The translations under genes and the position numbers were made by a program. The notes beneath the pieces are model-generated. The model was given only the letters and a program-made list of their open reading frames with translations, was not told where the DNA came from and did not search any database. From Saprospiraceae bacterium (GTDB taxonomy: Bacteria; Bacteroidota; Bacteroidia; Chitinophagales; Saprospiraceae), in NCBI GenBank assembly GCA_029263015.1, contig JAJCYI010000021.1:1-45959 (forward strand): a DNA stretch of 45,959 nucleotides, given 5' to 3'. This document shows positions 24,228 to 33,867 of this stretch, piece by piece. Position 1 is the stretch's first letter; each line of letters opens with the position of its first letter.

Positions 24228-26597
24228 ATGCTGCGCAACTATCTCAAAATAGCTTACCGGAATCTTTTCAGGAATAAAGTTACTTCCACGATAAACATTG
24301 TTGGATTGTCCTTGGGAATGACTGTTGTGCTATTGATTGGCCTGTATATTCACCATGAGAAAAGTTATGACCAGTGGATGGAGGGGAAGGATAATATTTA
24401 CCGGGTTTTTCGGGATTGGGGGGATGATTCAAATACGGTCTGGACACCTGGACCGCTGGCAAAAAAACTTGCAACGGATTTTCCAGAAGTAATTGCATCG
24501 TCAGGACTTGGCCTAAATGGCGAGACAATGGTTGAGTACCGAAATGATAAATTGTATGTTGAGGAAGTAGCATTTATTGACAGTACCTTTTTTGAAACGA
24601 TGCTTTTGCCGTTTAAATATGGAAACCCGCGCCTGGCCATGAACAAACCAGAGGGAATGGTTGTCAGCAGCAAATTATCCGACCGGCTGTTTGGTGAAAT
24701 TAATCCAATTGGCGAGGTAGTAAAATTAAATGGCGAGGAGGAATATACCATCACGGGTGTGCTTGATTTGGAAAATAAGAACACGCATTTGAATTATGAT
24801 CTCTATTTTCAATTCAATTGGGACGCGCCCAATTGGACTGGCAATAACAGGGCAACATACATCCGCATTCAGCCTGAAGCTTCCGTTGAAAACCTGCAGG
24901 CTAAGATCAATGTCGAAGTTAACAAAATGCTTGAGCTGGAGTATTTAGCCAACAATTTCCAAACAACTCCTGAGGACTACCCGGAATGGCGATTGCAGCC
25001 TGTAGCTGATATCCATTTGCATTCTTCAAACTTTAGTTGGATCGCTGACAACGAGGGAAGTATGCGACATATTTATATCTTTTTTGTGATTGCTATTTTG
25101 GTTTTGGCGGTAGCTGTGGTTAATTATGTAAACCTCTCCACCGCCCAGGCCACCAAGCGTACTAAAGAAATTGGGGTCAGGAAAACGACTGGCGCACGGA
25201 GGACACAATTGACCGCCCAATTCTTGACAGAGACACTCTTCCAGTCATTTATTGCGATGATTGTGGCTCTTTTGTTGACTGAAATATTGCTTCCCGTATT
25301 CAATAATATTATAGATCGTGAGCTCCACTTTTTTGGTGAAAACATAAAGTGGATGATTCTACCGGCCATTGGAGTTGCTATCCTGATAGGTGCATTGGCT
25401 GGAACCTACCCAGCGTTGGTAATGTCTGCATTTAGTCCAGTTTCCGCTTTAAAATCAAGTTTTTTGAAAACCAGTGAAAAAGGTATTTTTCGAAAGGTTT
25501 TGGTTTCAGGACAATTTACCATTACGATCGCGCTGTTGGTGGTTATGGCATTTGTTTACAGGCAAGTCAATTATATGATGGAACACGATCTTGGGTTTCA
25601 TCCCGACCAGGTTATGGTTATTCCCATGAATTTTAATGACTCCCATCGAAAAGTTGAATCCCTTAGGTCTGAATTATTAAATATACCTGGGATCGAGTCA
25701 ATAAGCACAGCATCGAAACTCCCTGGACAGCATCTCCCAGATTGGGGTATGCTGATGGAAGGTAAGGATGAAGACATGAATCCAAATGTAATATTTGCTG
25801 ATGAAAATTATGCCCAGACCATTGGCATCGAAATGAAAAAAGGGCGTTTCCTACAAACCGACATCAGTGCGGACACCATTAACAATTTTGTGGTCAATGA
25901 ATCCTTTGTGGAGCGATATAATATTGAGAATCCAGTGGGTACAAAGGTGAAATTTTCCTTTGAAAAAGAGTATGGGCAAATAATTGGAGTGATGAAAAAT
26001 TTCCACTTCAATGGGCTAAACCGCAGCATCAGGCCATTGATAATCAATGGACAACACAATCGATGGTATGCCTCGATCAACTTAGCAACTAATAATATAG
26101 CTTCAACGGTGGCCAGCATTGAAAATTTGTGGGCGAAGGTAGAACCAAAGCACCCAATGCGGTTTTCTTTCCTTGATGAAGATTTTAATAAGCAATACGC
26201 TGAACAGCAACGGTTTGGAGATACAATACTCTATGCCACGTTGCTTACTTTGTTCATAGCTATGCTGGGCTTGTTTGGCCTGGCGGCATTCAGCGTTGAA
26301 AGGCGGACCAAGGAAATCGGCGTTCGTAAAGTATTGGGAGCTACAACCGCTGGGATTGTTGGCCTTTTATCAAAAGATTTCTTGAAACTGGTATTGATCG
26401 CTGTTGTGATCGCCGTGCCAGTTGGCTGGTATTTTAGCAATTTATGGTTGGAGGATTTTGCATTTAGGACAAATCTAACATGGTGGGTATTTGCGCTCGC
26501 CGGTATGTCTGCAATAATCGTTGCTTTTTTGACAGTGGGTTTTCAAAGTATGAAAGCTGCCTTGGCCAACCCCGTGAAGTCATTGCGGAGCGAATAA
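24228..26597 (+). CDS. ABC transporter permease, MacB/FtsX type (paralogue 2)
   Basis: The protein has 789 residues. It starts MLRNYLKIAYRNLFRNKVTS with one N-terminal helix (INIVGLSLGMTVVLLIGLYI). The first periplasmic core domain is followed by an FtsX domain (about 280-400, KRTKEIGVRKTTGARRTQLT), a second periplasmic domain (about 450-640) and a final FtsX domain (RRTKEIGVRKVLGATTAGIV). It ends ANPVKSLRSE like its paralogues. It lies 74 bases before paralogue 3 in the same direction. It probably forms part of an envelope-spanning mechanotransmission complex, but its ATPase partner must be encoded elsewhere. Confidence 0.88.
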   Translation: MLRNYLKIAYRNLFRNKVTSTINIVGLSLGMTVVLLIGLYIHHEKSYDQWMEGKDNIYRVFRDWGDDSNTVWTPGPLAKKLATDFPEVIASSGLGLNGETMVEYRNDKLYVEEVAFIDSTFFETMLLPFKYGNPRLAMNKPEGMVVSSKLSDRLFGEINPIGEVVKLNGEEEYTITGVLDLENKNTHLNYDLYFQFNWDAPNWTGNNRATYIRIQPEASVENLQAKINVEVNKMLELEYLANNFQTTPEDYPEWRLQPVADIHLHSSNFSWIADNEGSMRHIYIFFVIAILVLAVAVVNYVNLSTAQATKRTKEIGVRKTTGARRTQLTAQFLTETLFQSFIAMIVALLLTEILLPVFNNIIDRELHFFGENIKWMILPAIGVAILIGALAGTYPALVMSAFSPVSALKSSFLKTSEKGIFRKVLVSGQFTITIALLVVMAFVYRQVNYMMEHDLGFHPDQVMVIPMNFNDSHRKVESLRSELLNIPGIESISTASKLPGQHLPDWGMLMEGKDEDMNPNVIFADENYAQTIGIEMKKGRFLQTDISADTINNFVVNESFVERYNIENPVGTKVKFSFEKEYGQIIGVMKNFHFNGLNRSIRPLIINGQHNRWYASINLATNNIASTVASIENLWAKVEPKHPMRFSFLDEDFNKQYAEQQRFGDTILYATLLTLFIAMLGLFGLAAFSVERRTKEIGVRKVLGATTAGIVGLLSKDFLKLVLIAVVIAVPVGWYFSNLWLEDFAFRTNLTWWVFALAGMSAIIVAFLTVGFQSMKAALANPVKSLRSE

Positions 26598-26671
26598 TTT
26601 GCCAAAAGGTGTCAACTTTTAAACTCAATGTTTCCTAATTTCTCAATTTTATAAAATAACAAACATTTTCA

Positions 26672-29107
26672 ATGTTTCTGAATAACCTGAAAATAGCCTG
26701 GCGCGCAATCGGCAAAAACAGGATATATACTTTTATCAATATCCTTGGCCTGACAGTGGGGGTGGCAGCAGTGCTGCTCATTTACCGAATGGTAAATTAT
26801 GAACTGAGTTTTAATAAGGACTTTCAAAATTATGACCGCATTGGGCGAGTTGTTTCAGTGGTGAATAATCCAGCAGAAGGGGAAAGTCACAATGTTTGTA
26901 CGCCGATCCCGGCAATGGATGTGATGGAAAACACGGTGGGGCAGTTCGAGCAAATGAGCCGGGTACGGGAGCTTTGGTCAACGATTACGATACCCAATCC
27001 CAGTGGAGGGTCGCCGTTGAAGAAGTTTGGGATGGCACGACAAGAGACTGCTTTTTTTGTTGAAGGCTCTTTTCTGCAAATATTTGATTTTCAATGGCTT
27101 GCGGGAAATCCAAACGCAGCATTGAATGAACCGAACACCATCGTTTTAAGTAAGTCGTGGGCGGAAAAATGTTTTGATAATTGGGAAAAAGCACCAGGGC
27201 AAACTATTTTGCTTGATAATTTGGTGCCTGCCGTTGTTAAAGGAGTGATTGAAGATTTGCCAGATAACTGTGACTTTACCTTTCCATTTTTGGTCTCCTA
27301 CCAAACCGTAAAAAATAATGCAGACCTGTTTTTTTTCGATGATGGGAGTTGGGGCAGTTGTAGTTCAAACAACCAGGTTTATGCTTTGTTAAGAGATCCC
27401 TCATTACTAGATGCAGCTAGTTTGGTTTTGGCAAAAGTTGGTGAGGAAGAGTATAATGAAAACAGTGATGGAAGAACCAAACGGCATGAGTTACAACCTC
27501 TTTCTGACTTGCATTTTGACGAGCGCTATGGTCATTCTGGCACTCATACGATCAGTAAAAGCAGGTTGAATATTTTATCTGCCATTGGGGTATTGATTCT
27601 GATAATGGCTTGCTTCAATTTTATCAACCTCGCCACAGCGCAATCATCGTTGCGCGCAAAGGAAGTTGGCGTGAGAAAAACATTGGGGGGCAGACGTGGA
27701 CAATTGATTGGCCAGTTTATGAGTGAAACTGGAATGATCGTATTTATTGCGGTACTGTTAGGCGTCAACCTTGCATCCATGAGCGCACCATTGTTGAAGC
27801 ATGTTTCAGATGTCCCAGACGCCCAGCCGTTTTTTTCTAATCCAGTTATTTGGGTTTTTATACTGCTCATGGCACTGCTCGTTACACTATTGGCGGGGCT
27901 TTACCCCGCACTTACCCTAGCTGGATTTCAACCAGTGAGAGCATTGAAAAGCAATATTAGTAACAACGCGTTTGGAGGGGCAGGACTTCGCAGGTCACTG
28001 GTCGTATTGCAGTTCGTGATCGCACAGGGCCTGATCGTCGGTGCCATTATCACCATTATGCAGTTGGATTACATCCAATCAAGGGATTTGGGATTTAGCA
28101 AAGACTTGGTTTACCACTTTGGGTTCAATGCCGACAGCACTTCGGTGGCAAGGCAGGATGCTTTGAAACAGCAATTGTTGCAAATCCCTACTGTGGAAGC
28201 GGTAAGCCTGAGCAGCGACCAGCCACTATCGGGCAATACCTGGTCATCCAATTTCAGATATGCTTCGAGGCCAGAGGACGAACAATTTGGCATCAACCTC
28301 AAATTTTGCGACAAGGATTACCAAGAGGCTTATGGTATCAAACTATTGGCTGGGAAATGGTTGACCCAATCTGATACCATGCGTGAAGCTGTGGTGAACA
28401 TGACCCTTTTAAGGAAACTCGGTTTACCAAACCCAGCAGAAGTGGTTGGGCAAAATATCCGATTGGGCAGTAGGCGGATGCTCAAGATAGTTGGAGTAAC
28501 TGCTGATTTCCACACCCATTCCCTGCGGTTGGAACACGAGCCATTGTTGATGAGTACCCGCAAGGAATATTATTGGGAAGCTGGTCTTAAAATCCGTCCG
28601 GATGATATCGCCGCTACCACCTCCGCCATCAACAGAGTGTTTGATAAGGTAATGCCAGAGCAGGTATTTACTGGTGGTTTTTTGGATGATAGCATTGCTG
28701 AATTTTATGAAGATGACAGCCGTCTGTCAGCCACTTGCAGGGGCTTTGGATTATTGGCCATTTTTATATCTTGCCTTGGTTTATTTGGGTTGGCCACGCA
28801 TGCTGCGGCCCAGCGGATAAAAGAAATCGGCATCCGCAAAGTTCTCGGAGCTACCACCTCCAGCATTGTGACGATGCTGTCCAAGGATTTTGTATTGCTG
28901 GTGCTTGTTGCAGCGGTTATTGCCGCCCCACTTGCTTGGGTACTGATGAGTCAATGGCTTGACAATTTTGTGTTCAGGATCAATATTACCTGGTGGGTTT
29001 TTGTACTGGCTGGTGTCATTGCAGTGGGGATCGCTTTTTTGACAGTAGGCTATCAGGGTGTGCGTGCGGCGCTGGCCAATCCAGTGAAGTCGTTGCGGAG
29101 TGAGTGA
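26672..29107 (+). CDS. ABC transporter permease, MacB/FtsX type (paralogue 3)
   Basis: The protein has 811 residues. It starts MFLNNLKIAWRAIGKNRIYT and has the same plan: N-terminal helix, periplasmic core, FtsX domain with LRAKEVGVRKTLGGRRGQLI, second core, and FtsX domain with QRIKEIGIRKVLGATTSSIV, ending ANPVKSLRSE. The periplasmic core is the most diverged of the four (DRIGRVVSVVNNPAEGESHN). That suggests a different substrate or partner, which is inference. A 44-bp-stem hairpin separates it from paralogue 4. Confidence 0.88.
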   Translation: MFLNNLKIAWRAIGKNRIYTFINILGLTVGVAAVLLIYRMVNYELSFNKDFQNYDRIGRVVSVVNNPAEGESHNVCTPIPAMDVMENTVGQFEQMSRVRELWSTITIPNPSGGSPLKKFGMARQETAFFVEGSFLQIFDFQWLAGNPNAALNEPNTIVLSKSWAEKCFDNWEKAPGQTILLDNLVPAVVKGVIEDLPDNCDFTFPFLVSYQTVKNNADLFFFDDGSWGSCSSNNQVYALLRDPSLLDAASLVLAKVGEEEYNENSDGRTKRHELQPLSDLHFDERYGHSGTHTISKSRLNILSAIGVLILIMACFNFINLATAQSSLRAKEVGVRKTLGGRRGQLIGQFMSETGMIVFIAVLLGVNLASMSAPLLKHVSDVPDAQPFFSNPVIWVFILLMALLVTLLAGLYPALTLAGFQPVRALKSNISNNAFGGAGLRRSLVVLQFVIAQGLIVGAIITIMQLDYIQSRDLGFSKDLVYHFGFNADSTSVARQDALKQQLLQIPTVEAVSLSSDQPLSGNTWSSNFRYASRPEDEQFGINLKFCDKDYQEAYGIKLLAGKWLTQSDTMREAVVNMTLLRKLGLPNPAEVVGQNIRLGSRRMLKIVGVTADFHTHSLRLEHEPLLMSTRKEYYWEAGLKIRPDDIAATTSAINRVFDKVMPEQVFTGGFLDDSIAEFYEDDSRLSATCRGFGLLAIFISCLGLFGLATHAAAQRIKEIGIRKVLGATTSSIVTMLSKDFVLLVLVAAVIAAPLAWVLMSQWLDNFVFRINITWWVFVLAGVIAVGIAFLTVGYQGVRAALANPVKSLRSE

Positions 29108-29115
29108 AATTTTAT

Positions 29116-29203
29116 AGACCTGTCAGGTTGTTTTTTTTATATATGTCAGAAGTGAAATTAATTTCACTTCCGACATATATAAAAAAAACAACCTGACAGG
29201 TCT
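29116..29203. repeat. Very long near-perfect hairpin between permease genes
   Basis: Both arms are 44 bases (29116-29159 and 29160-29203), with a single mismatch (29148/29171) and no loop. The outer part is AGACCTGTCAGGTTG followed by a T-tract; the inner part is GAAGTGAAATT with its complement. It begins 8 bases after one permease stop and ends 13 bases before the next start. It could terminate transcription on both strands or be a dispersed palindromic element. Confidence 0.85.
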
Positions 29204-29216
29204 GAAATAAGGAACC

Positions 29217-31646
29217 ATGCTTCAAAATTATATCAAAATAGCATTTCGTAACCTGTTGAAATCAAAAGGTTATTCAGCCATCAACATCTTTGGACTGGCT
29301 ATCGGTATTGCAAGCTGCTTATTGATTGTACAGCATCTTCGTCACGAATTGAGCTATGACGCTCACCACGATGAGCTGGGTCAATTGTACCGCATAGGAA
29401 GTACATTCAAGATAGGTGATAAAGAAACAAAAACTGCTACCAGCCCATCTCCGTTGGCTTGGGCCATGGTACAGGATTACCCGGAGGTAAAAGAAGCGGC
29501 TCGTGTACTGGTAGCGCCTAACACAACAGAATATCTGATCAAATATGAAAACCAGTCTTATTTTGAGCAAAATGGTTTGCTGGCCGATAGTACCTTTTTC
29601 CGCCTGTTTAAATTTGATTTTGTAGAGGGAGACCCGGTTAATTCACTGAATGAACCATACCATGTTGTTGTTTCTATTCAAATGGCCGAAAAGCTTTTTG
29701 GAGAAGCGAAAGCATTGGACAGGACCATCAAAATCGGTGACCAATGGGGCGAAAATGATTATAAAATAACTGGGGTGTTCAATCCAGAAACTTATCCTAC
29801 CTATTTGAATGGCAATTTTTACATGAACATGCGCAGCGGGGAAGTAGGGCAGTATTTTTATGCCTTGCCTGAGTGGGCTGGAAACAACTTGTTTTACACC
29901 TATGTCCTTTTAAATGAAAATGCCAGCGCCGAATCTTTGGCAGCTAAATTCCCAGCACTTATTGAGGAAAAAGCGGGACAAAGGTTGAAAGACCTTGGTT
30001 TTGAAAAAACGCATTTCATCGAGCCAGTCAAAGATATTTACCTGAGATCAGATGCACAATATGAGGTTGGTTTAACAGGGGACATCACCTTTGTTTACAT
30101 TTTTGCTGCGATTGCTGCATTCATCCTACTCATTGCTTGTATTAACTTCATGAACCTGTCCACCGCAAAAGCGACTATCAGGGCACAGGAAGTGGGGGTT
30201 CGAAAAGTGGTTGGTGCAACAAGGAGCATGTTGTCTGCGCAATTCTTAACTGAAGCATTCGTCTATACCTTTTTGGCTGTGATTTTGGCTTATATAGGGG
30301 CTGAAATGGTGTTACCTATTTTCAATCAGCTTTCGGGGAAAGAGCTGGATCTGAATCTGATGAATGACGGTGTGCTGGTAACCTGGCTGGTTGCCATTTT
30401 GATTCTAACTGCTTTACTGGCTGGGAGTTATCCAGCTTTGTATTTGTCCTCATTCAGCCCAGTTAAAGTATTTAAAGGGAATTTAGGTGACAGGTTTTCA
30501 GCAAAACAAGTCCGAAAATTTTTGGTAGTCGTGCAATTTGTTGTGTCGATCGCATTGATCCAGGGGATATTGGTAATCAATCAGCAAATGGACTATATGA
30601 GGCAAAAAAAATTGGGCTTTGAGCCTGAAGCCAAATTGGTCATTCCGTTAAATACTTCTGACGCTGCGCTAAATTTTCAAACACTAAAAGAGCAATTTTT
30701 GCAGATTACAGATGTCGAAGCTTTAGGTGGGACATCTACGGTGCCCGGCACACCAAACATTGAGGATATGTTGATATTTGGTGAAGGACAGAATAACGAT
30801 GAGTCCGTTCATGCCAACCAAATTTGGACAGACCCAGGTTATTTGCCAATGATGGATTTCAACCTATTGAAAGGGCGTGTTTTTGATGAATCCCGATTTG
30901 CTGATACGACCGATGCAGTGGTCATCAATCAAAAACTCATGACGAAGCTCGGTTATGATTTCGATAATGTGATCGGTAAAAAATTATATTGGAATTGGGA
31001 CGGGACTTTGAATTCACATGAAATAATCGGGGTCATTGATAACTTCCATTCAAGTTCGCTTAGGCAGGAGATTGATAATCATGTGTTTCATTGGAATCCA
31101 AATAGGTATTTGCGGTACATGGTTGCTTCTGTTTCAACCAATGATTTGCCCAACCTTATTGATGATTTGAACAATAATTGGGACCAAATAAATGCCGGCG
31201 AACCTTTCGATTATTTTTTCATGGACGATAAATTGCAACAAGCTTACGACACCGACCAAAGGATGGCAGGGCTGATTTTCTCGTTTACGCTTTTGGCCAT
31301 TTTGATTTCCTGTCTCGGATTGTTTGGGCTGGCTGCTTTTTCAGCTGAAAGTAGGACAAAAGAAATTGGCGTCCGAAAAGTTCTTGGAGCGACTAACGGT
31401 GGAATTGTGGGATTACTCACCAAAGAGTTTATTTGGTTGGTTGTCATCGCATTGGCCGTTGCAACTCCATTTGCCTGGAGCTTAATGAATAGTTGGCTTG
31501 AGGGATTCCATTATCGCGTAGATATGCCTTATTGGGTCTTTGTTGCGGCAGGGATCGTTGCCATTTCCATCACTTTTATAACGGTCGGATATCAAGGCTT
31601 GAAAGCTGCACTGGCAAATCCAATTGAGTCGTTAAGAAGCGAATAG
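29217..31646 (+). CDS. ABC transporter permease, MacB/FtsX type (paralogue 4)
   Basis: The protein has 809 residues. It starts MLQNYIKIAFRNLLKSKGYS, with helix INIFGLAIGIASCLLIV. The first FtsX domain carries IRAQEVGVRKVVGATRSMLS (about 315-340) and the second ESRTKEIGVRKVLGATNGGI (about 705-725). Between them is a second periplasmic domain with VIGVIDNFHSSSLRQEIDNH. It ends ANPIESLRSE. Its start closely follows the long hairpin, so its translation signal (AAGGAACC before the ATG) lies just outside the stem. Confidence 0.88.
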   Translation: MLQNYIKIAFRNLLKSKGYSAINIFGLAIGIASCLLIVQHLRHELSYDAHHDELGQLYRIGSTFKIGDKETKTATSPSPLAWAMVQDYPEVKEAARVLVAPNTTEYLIKYENQSYFEQNGLLADSTFFRLFKFDFVEGDPVNSLNEPYHVVVSIQMAEKLFGEAKALDRTIKIGDQWGENDYKITGVFNPETYPTYLNGNFYMNMRSGEVGQYFYALPEWAGNNLFYTYVLLNENASAESLAAKFPALIEEKAGQRLKDLGFEKTHFIEPVKDIYLRSDAQYEVGLTGDITFVYIFAAIAAFILLIACINFMNLSTAKATIRAQEVGVRKVVGATRSMLSAQFLTEAFVYTFLAVILAYIGAEMVLPIFNQLSGKELDLNLMNDGVLVTWLVAILILTALLAGSYPALYLSSFSPVKVFKGNLGDRFSAKQVRKFLVVVQFVVSIALIQGILVINQQMDYMRQKKLGFEPEAKLVIPLNTSDAALNFQTLKEQFLQITDVEALGGTSTVPGTPNIEDMLIFGEGQNNDESVHANQIWTDPGYLPMMDFNLLKGRVFDESRFADTTDAVVINQKLMTKLGYDFDNVIGKKLYWNWDGTLNSHEIIGVIDNFHSSSLRQEIDNHVFHWNPNRYLRYMVASVSTNDLPNLIDDLNNNWDQINAGEPFDYFFMDDKLQQAYDTDQRMAGLIFSFTLLAILISCLGLFGLAAFSAESRTKEIGVRKVLGATNGGIVGLLTKEFIWLVVIALAVATPFAWSLMNSWLEGFHYRVDMPYWVFVAAGIVAISITFITVGYQGLKAALANPIESLRSE

Positions 31647-31652
31647 AAAGTT

Positions 31653-31769
31653 GGTGTAAAAGTGTACTGGTTTATCGGTTTAAAGGATGGAATGGGGCAA
31701 GTTTGTCTATGTAGCGTTGCTTGTAAACCAATAAACCAATAAACCAATACACCATTACACTAATACACC
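31653..31769. repeat. Imperfect inverted repeat with AAACCAAT units
   Basis: A left arm starting GGTGTAAAAGTGTACTGGTT at 31653 is loosely complementary to a right arm made of three AATAAACC-type repeats ending ACTAATACACC at 31769. The loop contains a short unique stretch. It fills the gap after the fourth permease and may act as its terminator. Confidence 0.4.
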
Positions 31770-31787
31770 ATTTAAAAATCTTTAATT

Positions 31788-32078
31788 ATGCCATACATTG
31801 CGATTCCTATCCCGCCCGGCAGGGGCAAACAAGACATTGAAATTGAGATGAAAATCAACGGTGAGAAACAGCAATTGCAGTACCGCGTCGAACTGTTTTA
31901 TTGGGCGGACTGCAAAGTGCCTATGGTGAACCGGGTGGAATGTATCCGTGACATTCTCAGTGAGTATGATGAGTCGTGGATGCTTTACTTTATCGGTGAG
32001 CCGAATGAAGATTTTGTCCCCATTACTTTTGTGAAAAAAGAAGATTGGGCCAAAAAACGGCAGATGATGGTTGGATAG
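31788..32078 (+). CDS. Conserved-looking hypothetical protein, 96 residues
   Basis: The protein is soluble, with no signal peptide or membrane segment. It starts MPYIAIPIPPGRGKQDIEIE, then has a two-strand region (KINGEKQQLQYRVELFYW) and an acidic helix (RVECIRDILSEYDESW). It ends in the basic KKEDWAKKRQMMVG. Its stop lies two bases from the end of the convergent thioredoxin-like gene, with no room for a terminator. I do not recognise the family. Codon use resembles the neighbouring core genes, so it is likely real. Confidence 0.6.
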   Translation: MPYIAIPIPPGRGKQDIEIEMKINGEKQQLQYRVELFYWADCKVPMVNRVECIRDILSEYDESWMLYFIGEPNEDFVPITFVKKEDWAKKRQMMVG

Positions 32079-32080
32079 AA

Positions 32081-33616
32081 TTATCCACCGCTTTCATCCT
32101 TCTTTTCAAACTCCTTCACCTTTAATATATGGTCAATTACCTCGGGTAGTTGTTCCGAGCCAATTCGTTTGGATATAATGGATTTGTCTTCGTCCAATAC
32201 GTAAACCTGTGGTGTGGACTTTATATCGTAAATCGTTTTATAGCGGGAGCGGTGATATGGATCAACGCTGTTCCAGAAAACATCCAATTCATTTTCTTCG
32301 ATATAACTCCAGCACTTATTTACTTCCTCCATAGAAAATCCCCCCTCATCGGTACGGGTGACCAGTTTTGTGCAAACAGCAAAAACGGAGACGCCCTTTC
32401 CTTTATAAGCTTTTGCAAATTCGACCATTTCAGGCATTGACTTTTTACAGTGACCACAATCAGGATCCCAGAAAAATAGCACCGTAAGTGGTGATTTGAA
32501 ATCATGCAGTTGTATCGGACTGCCATCCTGCTCTTCCATCTGGATGTTCGGTGCTATTTTGCCAATAAGCAACGGCTCAAGCTTTTCAGCATTGTCAATG
32601 ATCTTGGCCAACTGTTCCTCATCGGTCCAAGGTGCGAGGCCAGTTCTATAGTATTTATTGGCTATGTGGACATATACAGCATCCATTCCAACTATCTTGG
32701 ATTTGGCATAATCATTCAAAAAATGGATCAGGTAATATTTGAATGTTTCTTCGGCAGATTTGGTTTTTTCCAACACTTTGTCGATTGCGATGGACAATGA
32801 ATCAGGATGCTGTGGGGTCATTTTTTCCACGAAGTGAGTAATCTTTTGAAACAGGAATGGCGTCCTAACCATGCGGGAATCACTCAAGTCGATGTTGTCG
32901 AACCAGTGTTCTCGCATCCAATAAAAGCGCAGGCGGTCCGTTTCCTCCTTAGTCCCTGAAAACGCTGGTGGAACCAATGGTTGGTTTGCTTTGATGATTG
33001 CAGCAGTTATGGTTTTGGGGTAATTTTTCGAAATATCATCTTGGTATGACAATACCGCTTTATCTATTTTTTCCATTTCTGCCTCAAGCTTGGCTTTCTT
33101 TTTTTCATCGTCTTCAGCTTCACTCATTTTTTTGCGCAGTTCATCAGCTTCAGGTCTTTTTATGCTGAGGAAATTGAGGTAACTATAAAACTGCTGATTG
33201 TCAATTGAACCCTCAATTTTCATATTGGTATCGAATGCTGGCACTTTTGTTTCGGCTGAAAACCACTGCTCGTCCTCATTGATCAAAATTTGAAAATACT
33301 TGTTGTCAGGAGGCATGACAACCATATAATTTCCTGGCGTCAACTTTTCATTTCCTTCAAAATAAAATTTTCCATCAGCTTCAATATATGCAGTATCCTT
33401 GATGTACTGTTTGTCACCATAAAAATAGCCGAGGTAAACTTCATCTTGCTCAAACTCATCAATTTTCAATTTGATCTGGTAACCAACTTTTTGTGAAAAA
33501 ACCATTGAAGGTAATAAAAAAGAGACGATGAAAGCTAATAAAATGGAGGACTGAAAAATGCTGGGGGAGGAATAGTTATAGTACTTGTGGGTCATAATTT
33601 TTAATAACATAGTCAT
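32081..33616 (-). CDS. TlpA-like thioredoxin-family protein with N-terminal DUF4369-like domain
   Basis: The protein has 511 residues. A signal segment (SILLAFIVSFLLPSMVFSQ) lies at 24-42; an alternative start at 33595 would shorten the N-terminus by seven. Residues 45-150 resemble DUF4369 (YLGYFYGDKQYIKDTAYIEA, DGKFYFEG). The middle is helical and charged (DUF5106-like). The C-terminal thioredoxin fold (about 350-500) has FFWDPDCGHCKKSMPEM with the redox pair Cys387/Cys390. It probably reduces or rearranges disulfides in the periplasm. The next gene upstream on this strand is lepB. Confidence 0.82.
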   Translation of the reverse strand: MTMLLKIMTHKYYNYSSPSIFQSSILLAFIVSFLLPSMVFSQKVGYQIKLKIDEFEQDEVYLGYFYGDKQYIKDTAYIEADGKFYFEGNEKLTPGNYMVVMPPDNKYFQILINEDEQWFSAETKVPAFDTNMKIEGSIDNQQFYSYLNFLSIKRPEADELRKKMSEAEDDEKKKAKLEAEMEKIDKAVLSYQDDISKNYPKTITAAIIKANQPLVPPAFSGTKEETDRLRFYWMREHWFDNIDLSDSRMVRTPFLFQKITHFVEKMTPQHPDSLSIAIDKVLEKTKSAEETFKYYLIHFLNDYAKSKIVGMDAVYVHIANKYYRTGLAPWTDEEQLAKIIDNAEKLEPLLIGKIAPNIQMEEQDGSPIQLHDFKSPLTVLFFWDPDCGHCKKSMPEMVEFAKAYKGKGVSVFAVCTKLVTRTDEGGFSMEEVNKCWSYIEENELDVFWNSVDPYHRSRYKTIYDIKSTPQVYVLDEDKSIISKRIGSEQLPEVIDHILKVKEFEKKDESGG

Positions 33617-33801
33617 AAAGGGATTCTTATTTTGTAGATCTATAAAGGGTCAGGTGAGAGGAGTCAAGAGTCAGAAATTAGGAACCTGACCTCGCTCACC
33701 TAACTTGTGAAATAACGCTTAATCCATTTGGATGTTTCCTGCGGTGTAAAGAGAAAATATTGCCAAGAATACATAGATATAAAATAGGGTCTGGTATAAT
33801 C

Positions 33802-33841
33802 GAAAATGGAGAATAACACTCACTGGTCATTCTCCATTTTC
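33802..33841. terminator. Hairpin between lepB and the thioredoxin-like gene
   Basis: GAAAATGGAGAAT (33802-33814) pairs exactly with ATTCTCCATTTTC (33829-33841). It lies 26 bases after the lepB stop on the minus strand. The A/T-rich outer stem could give a weak terminator. Next to it is a run of TTCACC-type simple repeats at 33844-33865. Confidence 0.45.
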
Positions 33842-33867
33842 TATTCACCGTTCACCATTCACCATTA

